NCBI RefSeq assembly: GCF_900169275.1
Contig: NZ_FXZC01000002.1
Coordinates: forward strand, 124,001-188,000
Length of the DNA: 64,000 nt
Origin: Brevibacterium casei CIP 102111
Lineage (GTDB): Bacteria > Actinomycetota > Actinomycetes > Actinomycetales > Brevibacteriaceae
Direction of reading: 5' to 3'
In this document: positions 11,448 to 22,545 of the stretch, in pieces
Layout of the letters: every line of letters begins with the position of its first letter
How positions within the stretch are numbered: the stretch's first letter is position 1
Position numbers and translations under genes: made by a program
Notes under the pieces: generated by a model
What the model was told of the DNA's origin: nothing
The model's database searches: none
Seen by the model: the letters and a program-made list of their open reading frames with translations, nothing else

Positions 11448-13457
11448 GTGGCCAGCAGTTTTTCTGATGCCGTCAAAAGACTACTCGTTGGACGGCCGTT
11501 CCGCAGTGAGGACAGGCGCGCACCCGCGCTCAAGAAGCGCATCGCCATGCCTGTCTTCGCCTCGGACATGCTCTCCTCGGTCGCGTACGCCCCCGACGAG
11601 ATCCTCCTCGCCCTCTCACTGACGACGCTCGTCTCGATCACCGTGGCCCCGTGGATCGGCGTCGCCGTCGGCGCCGTCATCCTCGTCATCGTCGCCTGCT
11701 ACCGGCTCAACGTCCGCGCCTACCCGTCAGGCGGCGGCGACTACGAGGTCGCGTCGAAGAACCTCGGCCCCAAGGCCGGTCTCATCGTCGCCGCCGCCCT
11801 CCTCGTCGACTACGTGCTCACGCTCGCGGTGTCGATGACGGTCTTCGCCGCCTACATCACCACGGCCTTCCCTCTGCTCGCGCCCTACCGGGTGCCGGTG
11901 GCGATCGTCGGCATCGTCGTCATCTCCCTCCTCGGCCTCCGCGGATCACGGGCCCGGCCCGTGCTGCTGGCGATCCCCACCTACCTCTTCCTCGGCGCCG
12001 TCTTCCTCACGATGATCGTCGGCCTGCTCATGGTCGCCCAAGGCGACGTCCCGCAGGCGGAGACGGCGGACTACACGATCGTCCACGACGAGCTGGCCGA
12101 CCAGGCGAGCCTGGGGCTCGCGACGGTCCTCATCGTGCTCCGCGCCTTCTCCTCGGGTTCGGTGGCGCTCGCCGGCGTCCAGACCGTGGCCACCGCGGTT
12201 CCCGCGTTCGCGAAGCCGCGCGGGAAGAACGCCGGCAACACCCTCGTCCTCTCCGGGTTCCTCGCCGCGATCATGCTCACGGGGCTGACGTACCTCGCCT
12301 CGGTGACCGGGGTGAAGTACGTCGACGATCCGCACCTCTATCTCGTCCGCGCCGACGGCAGTCCCGTCTCGGCCGAGTACGAACAGGAACCGGTCCTCGG
12401 CCAGCTCGCGCACACGATCTTCGCCGACACCCCGATCATGTTCTACATCGTCGTCCTCGTCGCCGCGCTCGTCCTCATCGTCGCCGCGAACACCGCCGTC
12501 GAGGGCTTCCCCGGACTGGCATCGCGGCTGGCCAGGGACGCCTTCCTGCCCCGCCAGCTCGCGAGCAAGGGCGACCGGCTCACCTTCTCCAACGGCATCC
12601 TCCTCCTCGCCGTCGCAGCGATCATCCTCGTGGTGGCGACGAACGCCTCGGCGACGACGCTCATCCAGCTCTACCTCGTCGGCGTGTTCGCGAGCTTCGT
12701 CGTCGGGCAGCTCGGCATGGTGCTCCACTGGAACAAGCGCCTGCGCCTGGTCATCGACCCGAAGGCGCGGATGCGGATGCGCATCAACCGGCTCATCAAC
12801 GGGGTCGGCTGCGTCATCGCCGCCGGCGTGCTCATCGTCGTCATCGTCTCGAAGTTCCTCGCCGGCGCCTGGATCGCCGTGGCCGCAATGGCCGTGCTCT
12901 ACCTCGTCATGGGCGCCATCCACCGCCACTACTCACGGGTGGCGAGCGAACTCGCCCCCGACGCCGAGGTCGACTCGCGCACGATCCCGTCGAACACGCA
13001 CGCGATCGTCGTCGTCAACGACATCAACAAGCCCACCCTGCGGGCACTCGCCTACGCCCGGGTGACCCGGTCGAGCCAGCTCGAGGCCGTCACCGTCGCC
13101 GTCGACGAGGAGGCCGCGGAGAGGCTGCAGCGACGGTGGAACGAGATGGAGCTGCCGGTGCCTCTGACGGTGCTCGCCTCGCCCTACCGTGAGCTCGTCC
13201 GCCCCCTGCTCGCCCATGTGCTCGCGATCCGCAGGCGCTCCCCGCGCGACCTCGTCATCGTCTACATCCCGCAGTACATCGTCGGCCGCTGGTGGGAGCA
13301 CATCCTCCACAACCAGGTCGCCCTCAAACTGCGCACGAGACTCCTCCTCGTCCCCAATGTCGTCGTCGTCTCCGTCCCGTGGCGGCTGCGCTCCTATTCG
13401 CGTCAGCATCGCGGCGACGGTCCCGACGCCGAACTTCCCCTCTACGGACAGGCCTGA
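11448..13457 (+). CDS. APC-superfamily permease with C-terminal cytoplasmic domain
   Basis: The 669-residue protein has about 12 hydrophobic helices (residues 40-490), with the early YPSGGGDYEVASKNLG motif common to amino acid/K+ APC carriers. A ~180-residue soluble tail (about 490-669) contains an AIVVVNDINKPTLRALAYA segment resembling a universal-stress/KUP-like nucleotide-binding domain. GTG 11448 is chosen from the promoter position; a TTG at 11439 would add three residues. It diverges from the trkA pair, as in M. tuberculosis (Rv2690c next to ceoBC), so a role in ion or amino acid transport under TrkA control is plausible. The substrate is not known. Confidence 0.82.
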   Translation: MASSFSDAVKRLLVGRPFRSEDRRAPALKKRIAMPVFASDMLSSVAYAPDEILLALSLTTLVSITVAPWIGVAVGAVILVIVACYRLNVRAYPSGGGDYEVASKNLGPKAGLIVAAALLVDYVLTLAVSMTVFAAYITTAFPLLAPYRVPVAIVGIVVISLLGLRGSRARPVLLAIPTYLFLGAVFLTMIVGLLMVAQGDVPQAETADYTIVHDELADQASLGLATVLIVLRAFSSGSVALAGVQTVATAVPAFAKPRGKNAGNTLVLSGFLAAIMLTGLTYLASVTGVKYVDDPHLYLVRADGSPVSAEYEQEPVLGQLAHTIFADTPIMFYIVVLVAALVLIVAANTAVEGFPGLASRLARDAFLPRQLASKGDRLTFSNGILLLAVAAIILVVATNASATTLIQLYLVGVFASFVVGQLGMVLHWNKRLRLVIDPKARMRMRINRLINGVGCVIAAGVLIVVIVSKFLAGAWIAVAAMAVLYLVMGAIHRHYSRVASELAPDAEVDSRTIPSNTHAIVVVNDINKPTLRALAYARVTRSSQLEAVTVAVDEEAAERLQRRWNEMELPVPLTVLASPYRELVRPLLAHVLAIRRRSPRDLVIVYIPQYIVGRWWEHILHNQVALKLRTRLLLVPNVVVVSVPWRLRSYSRQHRGDGPDAELPLYGQA

Positions 13458-13461
13458 GATC

Positions 13462-14859
13462 GTGAGCCCCCACACCCCCGCCTCCGCACACCCCAACGGC
13501 GAGGACCTCGTCCTGCGCATCGAGGGTCCCGCCGCCGGCGGCTCGTTCGTCGCCCGCGACGACGGCCGCGTCGTCTTCGTCTCCGGGGCCCTGCCCGGCG
13601 AGCTCGTCCGGGCCCGCACCGTGCCGGGACCGGGGAAGGTGCTCCGTGCCGAGGTCACCGAGGTCCTCGAGGCCTCCGAGCATCGCGTCCCCGACCGTCG
13701 GACCGCTTACCTCGCCGAGGCGGCCGGTCCCGACGACCGGGGCGCCGGCGGTCTGTTCGGGGGCATGGAGTTCGCCCACGTCGACCTCGCCCACAGCCGT
13801 GACCTCAAAGCGGAGATCGTCACCGACCAGCTGCGGCGCCTCGGGGGACTCGACCGGGAGGACACCGTGTCCGCCGCACCCGGGGAGACGACGGGCACGG
13901 ACTGGCGCACCCGTGTTCAGCTCGCCGTCGACCGGCACGGCGAGCTCGGCATGGTCAGGTCCCGCAGCCACGACGTCGTCGCCGTGGGTCGCGCGCCGCT
14001 CGCCGTGACCTCCATCGCCGAGGTGGACCTCGGCACCGTGCGCCTGCCCGGTGCCGAGCGCGTCGAGTTCGCCGCGACGGGGCAGACCGGTGCCGTCATC
14101 GTCCGCGGGGCGGTCGAGGACACGGCGCTGCGCGACTTCGCCGAGGCCCTGCCCGAGGACTGGTCGCTGCTCACCGGACCGGCAGCGCCGCCGCGGCAGA
14201 CGGCACGCCGCGGACACGATCGCCGCGCCCGCGGCCGGCACCGCGGCAGTGCGCACCGCTCCCACGGGGGCTCTGCGGCGGGGGAGCCCACTGGGCCTCT
14301 GCAGGTTCACCGGGGCACTGAGACCCTCACGGAGACCGTGGCTGGTCGCGACTTCACGGTCTCCGCCGACGGCTTCTGGCAGGTCCACGAGCAGGCGGCA
14401 GCGCTGCTCAGCGACCGCGTCGTCGCAGCCCTGCCCGACGACGCCCGTGAGATCGTCGACCTCTACTGCGGGGTCGGGCTGCTCGGCATCGGCGCGGCCG
14501 CGGCCACGGGCGCGCGCCTCTACGGCGTCGAAGGAGTGGGACCGGCGATCGAGCACGCGCGGACCAATGCCGCCGGTCTCGACGCCGAGTTCGTCGCCGG
14601 ACGGGTCGACACAGCCGCACTGCCTGACTCGGACGTCGTCATCCTCGACCCGCCCCGCGCGGGAGCGGGGAAGGCTGTGACCGACCGCCTCGTCGAGTCG
14701 GGTCCGGACTCGATCGTCTACGTCTCCTGCGATGCGGGCACGCTCGCCCGCGACCTCGCCGCCCTCACTGCCGGCGGGTACGCGATCGAGAGCCTCGAGG
14801 GCTTCGACCTCTTCCCGCTCACCGCACACATCGAGACGGTCACGGTCCTCCGCCGCTGA
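13462..14859 (+). CDS. TRAM-domain class I methyltransferase, TrmA/RumA-like (RNA m5U family)
   Basis: The GTG lies 4 bp after the permease stop and gives 465 residues. Order: TRAM/OB domain (about 13-70), a central domain with GGMEFAHVDLAHSRDLKAEIV, then the methyltransferase domain with DLYCGVGLLGIGAA (SAM binding), DPPRAG (residue 396 on) and the catalytic-cysteine motif VSCDAGTLARDL (Cys423), ending FPLTAHIETV. These motifs match uridine-C5 RNA methyltransferases. The iron-sulfur cysteines of E. coli RumA are not present. A short Arg/His-rich insert (about 247-275) is unusual. The RNA target is unknown; the M. tuberculosis counterpart is Rv2689c. Confidence 0.9.
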   Translation: MSPHTPASAHPNGEDLVLRIEGPAAGGSFVARDDGRVVFVSGALPGELVRARTVPGPGKVLRAEVTEVLEASEHRVPDRRTAYLAEAAGPDDRGAGGLFGGMEFAHVDLAHSRDLKAEIVTDQLRRLGGLDREDTVSAAPGETTGTDWRTRVQLAVDRHGELGMVRSRSHDVVAVGRAPLAVTSIAEVDLGTVRLPGAERVEFAATGQTGAVIVRGAVEDTALRDFAEALPEDWSLLTGPAAPPRQTARRGHDRRARGRHRGSAHRSHGGSAAGEPTGPLQVHRGTETLTETVAGRDFTVSADGFWQVHEQAAALLSDRVVAALPDDAREIVDLYCGVGLLGIGAAAATGARLYGVEGVGPAIEHARTNAAGLDAEFVAGRVDTAALPDSDVVILDPPRAGAGKAVTDRLVESGPDSIVYVSCDAGTLARDLAALTAGGYAIESLEGFDLFPLTAHIETVTVLRR

Positions 14860-14939
14860 GCCGGCACCTCGGCGGGGGGACGGGAGCGCCTCACGGACGG
14901 TTCGGCAGGACCGGACGGCCGCCTCGGCGAGGGACTGAC

Positions 14940-15134
14940 TCAGTGGACGCCGGACCTGCGGGGGAGGAGGACGAGGACGATGAGGGCGAGGAACGTCGTG
15001 AGGAATCCCCACAGGCCCCACCAGCCGCCCGAGCGCCCCTTCTCCTTGGCGACGGTCTGGCAGACGACGGCGAAGATGATGCCGACGAGCAGGGCGCCGA
15101 AGCCGAAGCCGGCGCCGAGGGTGAACGGATCCAT
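14940..15134 (-). CDS. Small two-helix membrane protein
   Basis: The 64-residue product has two hydrophobic stretches (GFGALLVGIIFAVVCQTVA and GLWGFLTTFLALIVLVLL) separated by a basic, Gly/Trp-rich loop (KEKGRSGGWWGLWG). GAGGAGA lies just before the ATG at 15134, a strong ribosome binding site. It lies alone between the methyltransferase gene and acnA on the opposite strand. I do not recognise the family. The resemblance to other short 'KGRSGGWWGLLG' membrane proteins suggests an integral membrane peptide. Confidence 0.7.
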   Translation of the reverse strand: MDPFTLGAGFGFGALLVGIIFAVVCQTVAKEKGRSGGWWGLWGFLTTFLALIVLVLLPRRSGVH

Positions 15135-15312
15135 GGTCTCTCCTCATTCAGGGGTCCGTCGACGGAGCGGACAGTGCTGTGTTCTCGCTCCAGACTAGGA
15201 CCGGGCGGGCCGCCGGCGCCGTGGTGCGAACCGGACGAGGTGGGGAGGAAAACCCGAGCCTGCCCTGTCCGAATGGCGACTCGCCGAGGTGGTCATCGGC
15301 AGGGGAATGCGC

Positions 15313-15352
15313 TAGAATTTATCTTGACGTCAAGATACTTTTGGAAACAATT
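15313..15352 (+). promoter_or_regulatory. acnA promoter region with a perfect 18-bp palindromic operator
   Basis: TATCTTGACGTCAAGATA (15320-15337) is a perfect palindrome. It contains a TTGACG -35 box (15324-15329) that is 16 bp from AACAAT (15346-15351). A second -10-like TAGAAT (15313-15318) lies directly upstream, so the palindrome would also cover that start site. A protein bound here would block either promoter. The remaining 15135-15429 DNA holds no gene. Confidence 0.65.
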
Positions 15353-15429
15353 GTGTCGCGTAAATCGGTGCGCGCGCAGGGCCTGGCCCGGTTTCTTGGA
15401 TGAGTGTCGAATGAAACAGGAGAATCACG

Positions 15430-18114
<2,685 letters not shown>

Positions 18115-18126
18115 TCCGCTCGGACG

Positions 18127-18169
18127 ACGTCCCCCGTTCCGGCCCTCATGGGGTCGGGGCGGGGGACGT
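18127..18169 (+). terminator. Hairpin terminator after acnA
   Basis: ACGTCCCCCG (18127-18136) pairs with CGGGGGACGT (18160-18169), with a further partly paired GC-rich stem inside. It begins 12 bp after the acnA stop. Confidence 0.65.
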
Positions 18170-18233
18170 TCGCGTTCGGCCGCCTCGGCGGGATGGGGTG
18201 CGTGCGTCCGCCTCGGCGGGGACGGCCCGGGTC

Positions 18234-18405
18234 GACCGCCTCGGCGAGGTGGGGTTCCTGCGCACCCCGCACCCTCAGCCGCACACACAACCCGTGCACC
18301 GGTTGTTTTTCGCGCTCCGGGTGCGTTGTGCGGAGCTTCGCCGAGGTTGTCGTGCCAGAGGTGCGTTGTGCGGCTGACGGTGTGGTGTGGGTTTCGGGTG
18401 CGGGG
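18234..18405. repeat. First copy of a 172-bp tandem intergenic repeat
   Basis: This unit is followed directly by a second copy at 18406-18577; corresponding landmarks are exactly 172 bp apart. It begins with the CCGCCTCGGCG motif. It contains an ACAACC/GGTTGT stem with an 8-nt loop followed by TTTTT (terminator-like), and the arms around TCAGCCGCACA and TGTGCGGCTGA form a longer imperfect inverted repeat. Degenerate pieces of the unit occur before (18170-18233) and after (18590-18640). I see no credible protein-coding gene in the 18115-18812 stretch. Confidence 0.85.
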
Positions 18406-18577
18406 GACCGCCTCGGCGAGGTGGGGCTCCTGCGGACCCCGCACCCTCAGCCGCACACACAACCTCTGCAACGGTTGTTTTTCGCGCTCCGGGTGCGGGA
18501 TGCGGAGCTCCGCCGAGGTTGTCGTGCCACAGGTGCGTTGTGCGGCTGACGGTGTGGTGTGCAGTGTCGGGTGCGGA
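18406..18577. repeat. Second copy of the 172-bp tandem intergenic repeat
   Basis: This copy is about 90% identical to the one before it. The stem bases of the small ACAACC/GGTTGT hairpin are unchanged, whereas the loop differs (CGTGCACC in copy 1, TCTGCAAC in copy 2), which hints that the structure is what is kept. Confidence 0.85.
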
Positions 18578-18731
18578 GCGCGGCCAAGGGTGTTGGGTGC
18601 GGGGTGGGAGACTTCGCCGAGGTGCGGGCATGGGTTCAAGGCACGGGGAGACGTACCCCGTGGGCGACGTGCCGAGCGTGACCGGCGACACGAATCTTCG
18701 AGGCAAGCTGGGTTGCGTGTAGCCGACGCGC

Positions 18732-18787
18732 TAAAATGTTCCGAGTGGTACCACCTGCACCATCGCGATCGACCGATCGTCGATCGC
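18732..18787 (+). promoter_or_regulatory. dxs promoter -10 box and leader hairpin
   Basis: TAAAAT (18732-18737) is a good -10 box. The leader of about 65 nt then contains GCGATCGAC (18765-18773) and GTCGATCGC (18779-18787), perfect 9-bp arms around a 5-nt loop. The hairpin ends 25 nt before the start codon and leaves the GCGAGG ribosome binding site free. Confidence 0.55.
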
Positions 18788-18812
18788 CGTCCCATCCGAG
18801 AAGCGAGGCCGC

Positions 18813-20753
18813 ATGACATTCCTTGAGTCGATCGAGTCGCCTGAGGACCTGCGCGGACTCGACTCGGCCGAGTGCGAAGTGCTCGCGAAGGAGATCCGCG
18901 ACTACCTCGTCACGACGGTCGCGGGCACGGGCGGGCATCTCGGCCCCAACCTCGGCGTGGTCGAGCTGACGATGGGGCTGCACCGGGTCTTCGACTCCCC
19001 ACACGACACGATCCTCTTCGACGTCGGCCACCAGACCTACGTCCACAAGCTGCTCACCGGGCGGATGGCCGAGTTCGGCACTCTGCGCCAACGTCACGGA
19101 CTCTCCGGCTACCCCAGCCGGGCCGAAAGCGACCATGACGTCATCGAGAACTCCCACGCCTCGGCGTCCCTGTCGTGGGCCGACGGCATCGCCAAGGCCC
19201 ACCAGCTCAAGGGCGAGAGCGACCGTCATGTCGTCGCCGTCATCGGCGACGGTGCGCTCACCGGCGGCATGGCCTGGGAGGCGCTCAACACCATCGCCGC
19301 CGACACCTCGACCCCGCCGCGCAAACTCGTCATCGTCGTCAATGACAACGGCCGCTCCTACGCCCCGACCGTCGGCGGGTTCGCCGCCCACCTCGACGAG
19401 CTGCGGACGACCTCCGGCTACGAGAAGCTCCTCTCGTGGGGCAAGTCGACGCTCCGGCAGTCCGGTGCCCCCGGCCGTGCCGCGTACAGCGCGATCCACG
19501 GGGTGAAGAAGGGGCTCAAGGACATGGTCAGCGCCGAGCAGACCGGCATGTTCGACGAACTCGGCATCAAATACCTCGGCCCTGTCGACGGCCACGACCT
19601 CGAGAGCGTCGAGAAGGCTCTGGCCCGGGCCAAGCAGTACGAGGGCGGACCCGTCATCGTCCACATGATCACCCAGAAGGGCCAGGGCTACGACCCTGCC
19701 GTCAACGACGACGCCGACCAGTTCCACTCCGTCGGCGTCATCGACCCGGTCACCGGCCGTTCGACCCCGTCGAAGCAGGCGTCGTGGACCTCGGTCTTCG
19801 GCGACGAGGTGCTCGAGATCGCCCGCGACCGCGACGACGTCGTCGCCGTCACCGCAGCGATGCTCCTGCCCGTGGGGCTCGCGAAGTTCGCCGAGGCCTA
19901 CCCCGAGCGCGTCTTCGACGTCGGCATCGCCGAACAGCACGCCGTCGCCTCAGCCGCCGGCCTCGCCTACGGCGGACTCCATCCGATCGTGTGCATCTAC
20001 GCGACCTTCCTCAACAGGGCCTTCGACCAGATCCTCATGGACGTCGCCCTCCACGGGCAGGGTGTGACCTTCGTCCTCGACCGCGCCGGCATCACCGGCC
20101 CCGACGGGGCCAGCCACCACGGCGTCTGGGACATGGCGATGCTGCGCATCGTCCCCGGCCTCAAGCTCGCCGCCCCACGCGACGGGGCACGCCTGACCGA
20201 GGAGCTGCGCGAAGCGGTCGCGATCTCCGACGCCCCTACCGTCATCCGCTTCCCGCGCGGCAGCGTCGGCGCGGACGTGCCCGCTCTCACGCGCACCGCC
20301 GACGGCGTCGACGTCATCCGCGAGATACCTGCCGGTCAGGCTAAGGACGTCCTCATCGTCTCCGTCGGACCGTTCGCCGCCCGGGCCCAGGAGGTCGCCG
20401 AGGCGCTGGCCGCCCAGGGTCTGTCCGCGACGATCGTCGACCCGAGGTGGGTCCTGCCGGTGCCCGACAGCGTCATCGAGTTCGCGAGCGAGCACAGCCT
20501 CGTCGCCGTCATCGAGGACGGGGTCCGCCTCGGCGGCATCGGTTCGCGCATCCGCAGCGACCTGCGGGCCGCCGACTCCCGCATCGGCGTCGTCGAACTC
20601 GGCGCCCCCGACGAGTTCCTCCCGCAGGGCACCCGCGACGAGATCCTCGAGTACATCGGCCTCGACGTGCCGACGATGGTCTCCGAGATCGTCAACGCCC
20701 TGCCCGCGGACGTGCGGGGACGGGCCGAACACGGTAGCCGCCGCGCCGTCTGA
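18813..20753 (+). CDS. dxs: 1-deoxy-D-xylulose-5-phosphate synthase
   Basis: The 646-residue protein is a full-length DXS, which condenses pyruvate and glyceraldehyde 3-phosphate with thiamine diphosphate to start the MEP isoprenoid pathway. Visible features are FDVGHQTYVHKLLTGR, the thiamine-binding GDGALTGGMAWEALN (about residue 145), the transketolase pyrimidine domain with FDVGIAEQHAVASAAGLA, and a C-terminal transketolase domain. GCGAGG precedes the ATG. It is convergent with the kinase-rnd-DUF3000 operon; in M. tuberculosis dxs1 is next to the same rnd/DUF3000 genes. Confidence 0.97.
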   Translation: MTFLESIESPEDLRGLDSAECEVLAKEIRDYLVTTVAGTGGHLGPNLGVVELTMGLHRVFDSPHDTILFDVGHQTYVHKLLTGRMAEFGTLRQRHGLSGYPSRAESDHDVIENSHASASLSWADGIAKAHQLKGESDRHVVAVIGDGALTGGMAWEALNTIAADTSTPPRKLVIVVNDNGRSYAPTVGGFAAHLDELRTTSGYEKLLSWGKSTLRQSGAPGRAAYSAIHGVKKGLKDMVSAEQTGMFDELGIKYLGPVDGHDLESVEKALARAKQYEGGPVIVHMITQKGQGYDPAVNDDADQFHSVGVIDPVTGRSTPSKQASWTSVFGDEVLEIARDRDDVVAVTAAMLLPVGLAKFAEAYPERVFDVGIAEQHAVASAAGLAYGGLHPIVCIYATFLNRAFDQILMDVALHGQGVTFVLDRAGITGPDGASHHGVWDMAMLRIVPGLKLAAPRDGARLTEELREAVAISDAPTVIRFPRGSVGADVPALTRTADGVDVIREIPAGQAKDVLIVSVGPFAARAQEVAEALAAQGLSATIVDPRWVLPVPDSVIEFASEHSLVAVIEDGVRLGGIGSRIRSDLRAADSRIGVVELGAPDEFLPQGTRDEILEYIGLDVPTMVSEIVNALPADVRGRAEHGSRRAV

Positions 20754-20786
20754 GCCTCAGACCAGAGCCTCAGACCAGAGCCTCAG
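20754..20786. repeat. 2.5 tandem copies of a 13-bp unit between convergent genes
   Basis: GCCTCAGACCAGA is repeated twice and then half-repeated, starting at the base after the dxs stop codon and running into the stop codon of the minus-strand kinase gene at 20783-20785. It fills the whole gap between the two genes. Confidence 0.85.
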
Positions 20787-21376
20787 GTCTCGGCGAACGC
20801 CGTCGGCCACTTCTCGGCGATCCACCCGCTCCAGTCCTCGGCGGCGCGGGCCCCGAAGTCGCCGACCGCCTCGGCGGAATCCGGCTCATCGAGCATCTCC
20901 CGCCACTCATCGAGTTCGGCCTGGGTGACGGGCCATTCCGTCTCCGGGGACCGGCGGTGGCGCTCGGCGATCCGTTCGGCCTGCATCTCCCTGCTGATCG
21001 GGAGATACTCTGTGCGTGCCACCGCTCCGACTCGGGCAGCGAGCCAGCTCAGGGCGACGCGCTCCTGCTTCCTCCAGAGTCCGAAGTCGAGGATCACCGA
21101 GGTGCCGGCGCGGAGGATCTCGAGCGCGGTGGCGATGAGCCTGCCCTCGAGGACCGGCCGCTGACCGTCCGGATCGGGGTCGCCGAAGAGCGGGCGCATC
21201 CATTCGTCGGGGGAGAGCCGGACGGCAGGCAGCGAGGCGGCGAGCTCTGCGGCGCGGGTCGACTTCCCGGCACCGGCGAGGCCGACCATGAGGATGAGCT
21301 CGGGTGGGCGGATGAGCCGGGCCGCACTCTGACCGGCTGCACCCGGCCAGGGCGCTCCCTCACCGTGCTCGCTCAT
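20783..21376 (-). CDS. P-loop kinase-like ATPase (AAA_33 type)
   Basis: The 197-residue protein carries Walker A GLAGAGKST (32-40), then LSPDEWMRPLFG and VILDFGLWRKQER, the layout of small P-loop kinases such as chloramphenicol phosphotransferase-like and polynucleotide-kinase-like AAA_33 proteins. A substrate cannot be named. ATG 21376 overlaps the rnd stop codon (ATGA), so it is the last gene of the DUF3000-rnd-kinase operon and is translated with it. A zeta-toxin role is unlikely: there is no antitoxin gene beside it. Confidence 0.75.
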   Translation of the reverse strand: MSEHGEGAPWPGAAGQSAARLIRPPELILMVGLAGAGKSTRAAELAASLPAVRLSPDEWMRPLFGDPDPDGQRPVLEGRLIATALEILRAGTSVILDFGLWRKQERVALSWLAARVGAVARTEYLPISREMQAERIAERHRRSPETEWPVTQAELDEWREMLDEPDSAEAVGDFGARAAEDWSGWIAEKWPTAFAET

Positions 21377-22545
21377 GCGCGAGGAAGCTCATCGAGCGCC
21401 GCTGAGAGCGGCGGGGCCGTGAGTGCGACCTGCCACGGCCTGCCCCCGTGCTCGGTGAGGAAGGCCTCGACGTCCTCGCGCCCGGAGGCGGCGAGCGACT
21501 TGACGAGAGCGGGCTGGAGGAGGACATCGTGGGGAATCGTGTGCTCCTCGGCCACCTCGGCGACTGCGGCCTTGAGCGCGGCGGTGCGCTCCTTGATCTC
21601 CGTGTGGCTGAATGGGGACCGGGGGAGTCGGCTCGGCTCACGTTTGGGAGGCAGTTCGTCGGGAGTGAGGCGAGCGGCCCTGCGCAGGGCCCGGAAGAGC
21701 CTCGCCGCGTCGGCACGGGAGAGCCGGGACCAGCGTCCGAGCAGGTCATCGCTCGAGCGGGCCCGCGACCGCGCCATGTCGATGAGCTCACGGTCGCGCA
21801 GCACCTTCGAGGGTGCGATGTCGACCTCGGAGGCCATCGCGTCCCTGGTCAGCCACAGTTCGCGGACCTTCGCGAGCTCGGCGCGCGAGGTGAGCTTCGC
21901 GAGCCCGCTCGTTCGTCGCCACGGCTCCGCATGGACCTTCGGACGGAAGTCGAGGAGGTGGGCGAACTCCTGCTCCGCGAACTCCCACTTGCCGGCCGCG
22001 ACGAGCTCTGCGGCAAGGGCGTCGCGGATCGGCAGGAGCACCTCGACGTCGAGGGCGGCGTAGTTGAGCCACTCCTCCGGCAGGGGACGGGTCGACCAGT
22101 CGACGGCCGAATGCTCCTTGGCCAGACGGACGCCGAGCGTGCGTTCGGCGACCGCGGCGAGGCCGAACTTCTCCCACCCGAGGAGTCGGGCGGCGAGTTC
22201 GGTGTCGAAGAGCGCAGTGGGGACCATGCCGCGATCCTGCAGGCACGGCAGGTCCTGGGTGACGGAGTGGATGACCCACTCGCCGCCGCTGAGGGCTGCG
22301 TTGAGCGCCGACAGGTCCCCGAGCTCCTCGGAGTCGAGGAGGACGGTGCCCGCACCGGCGCGGCGCAGCTGGACGAGGAAGGCGCGCTGACCGTAGCGGA
22401 TGCCCGAGGCGCGTTCGGCGTCGATCGCGATGGGACCGGAGCCTGCGGCGAGACCGGCGCGCACCTCGGCGAAAGCCTCTGAGGTGTCGACGACGGGTGG
22501 GACGCCGTGTTCGGGCACGGAGAGAAGCGGTGGTTCGGTAGTCAT
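21373..22545 (-). CDS. rnd: Ribonuclease D-like 3'-5' exonuclease with HRDC domain
   Basis: In this 390-residue protein the DEDDy exonuclease domain covers about 15-200: Asp42 and Glu44 in AIDAERASG, an Asp in HSVTQDLPCL, and the YxxxD motif in LNYAALDVEVLLPI. HRDC-like helices follow (about 225-300) and again near the end. RNase D trims structured RNA such as tRNA 3' ends. The gene overlaps both neighbours by ATGA and is part of the conserved actinobacterial DUF3000-rnd pair next to dxs and hemE. Confidence 0.92.
   Translation of the reverse strand: MTTEPPLLSVPEHGVPPVVDTSEAFAEVRAGLAAGSGPIAIDAERASGIRYGQRAFLVQLRRAGAGTVLLDSEELGDLSALNAALSGGEWVIHSVTQDLPCLQDRGMVPTALFDTELAARLLGWEKFGLAAVAERTLGVRLAKEHSAVDWSTRPLPEEWLNYAALDVEVLLPIRDALAAELVAAGKWEFAEQEFAHLLDFRPKVHAEPWRRTSGLAKLTSRAELAKVRELWLTRDAMASEVDIAPSKVLRDRELIDMARSRARSSDDLLGRWSRLSRADAARLFRALRRAARLTPDELPPKREPSRLPRSPFSHTEIKERTAALKAAVAEVAEEHTIPHDVLLQPALVKSLAASGREDVEAFLTEHGGRPWQVALTAPPLSAALDELPRA

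Noticed and set aside
18115..18812. Repeated translated pieces on the minus strand in the acnA-dxs gap
   Set aside because: The similarity of the peptides to each other is explained by the 172-bp DNA repeat. There is no start with a ribosome binding site and no known domain.
20783..21376. Zeta-type toxin of a toxin-antitoxin pair
   Set aside because: Only the P-loop is shared. The gene is the third of an operon with DUF3000 and rnd and there is no small antitoxin gene.
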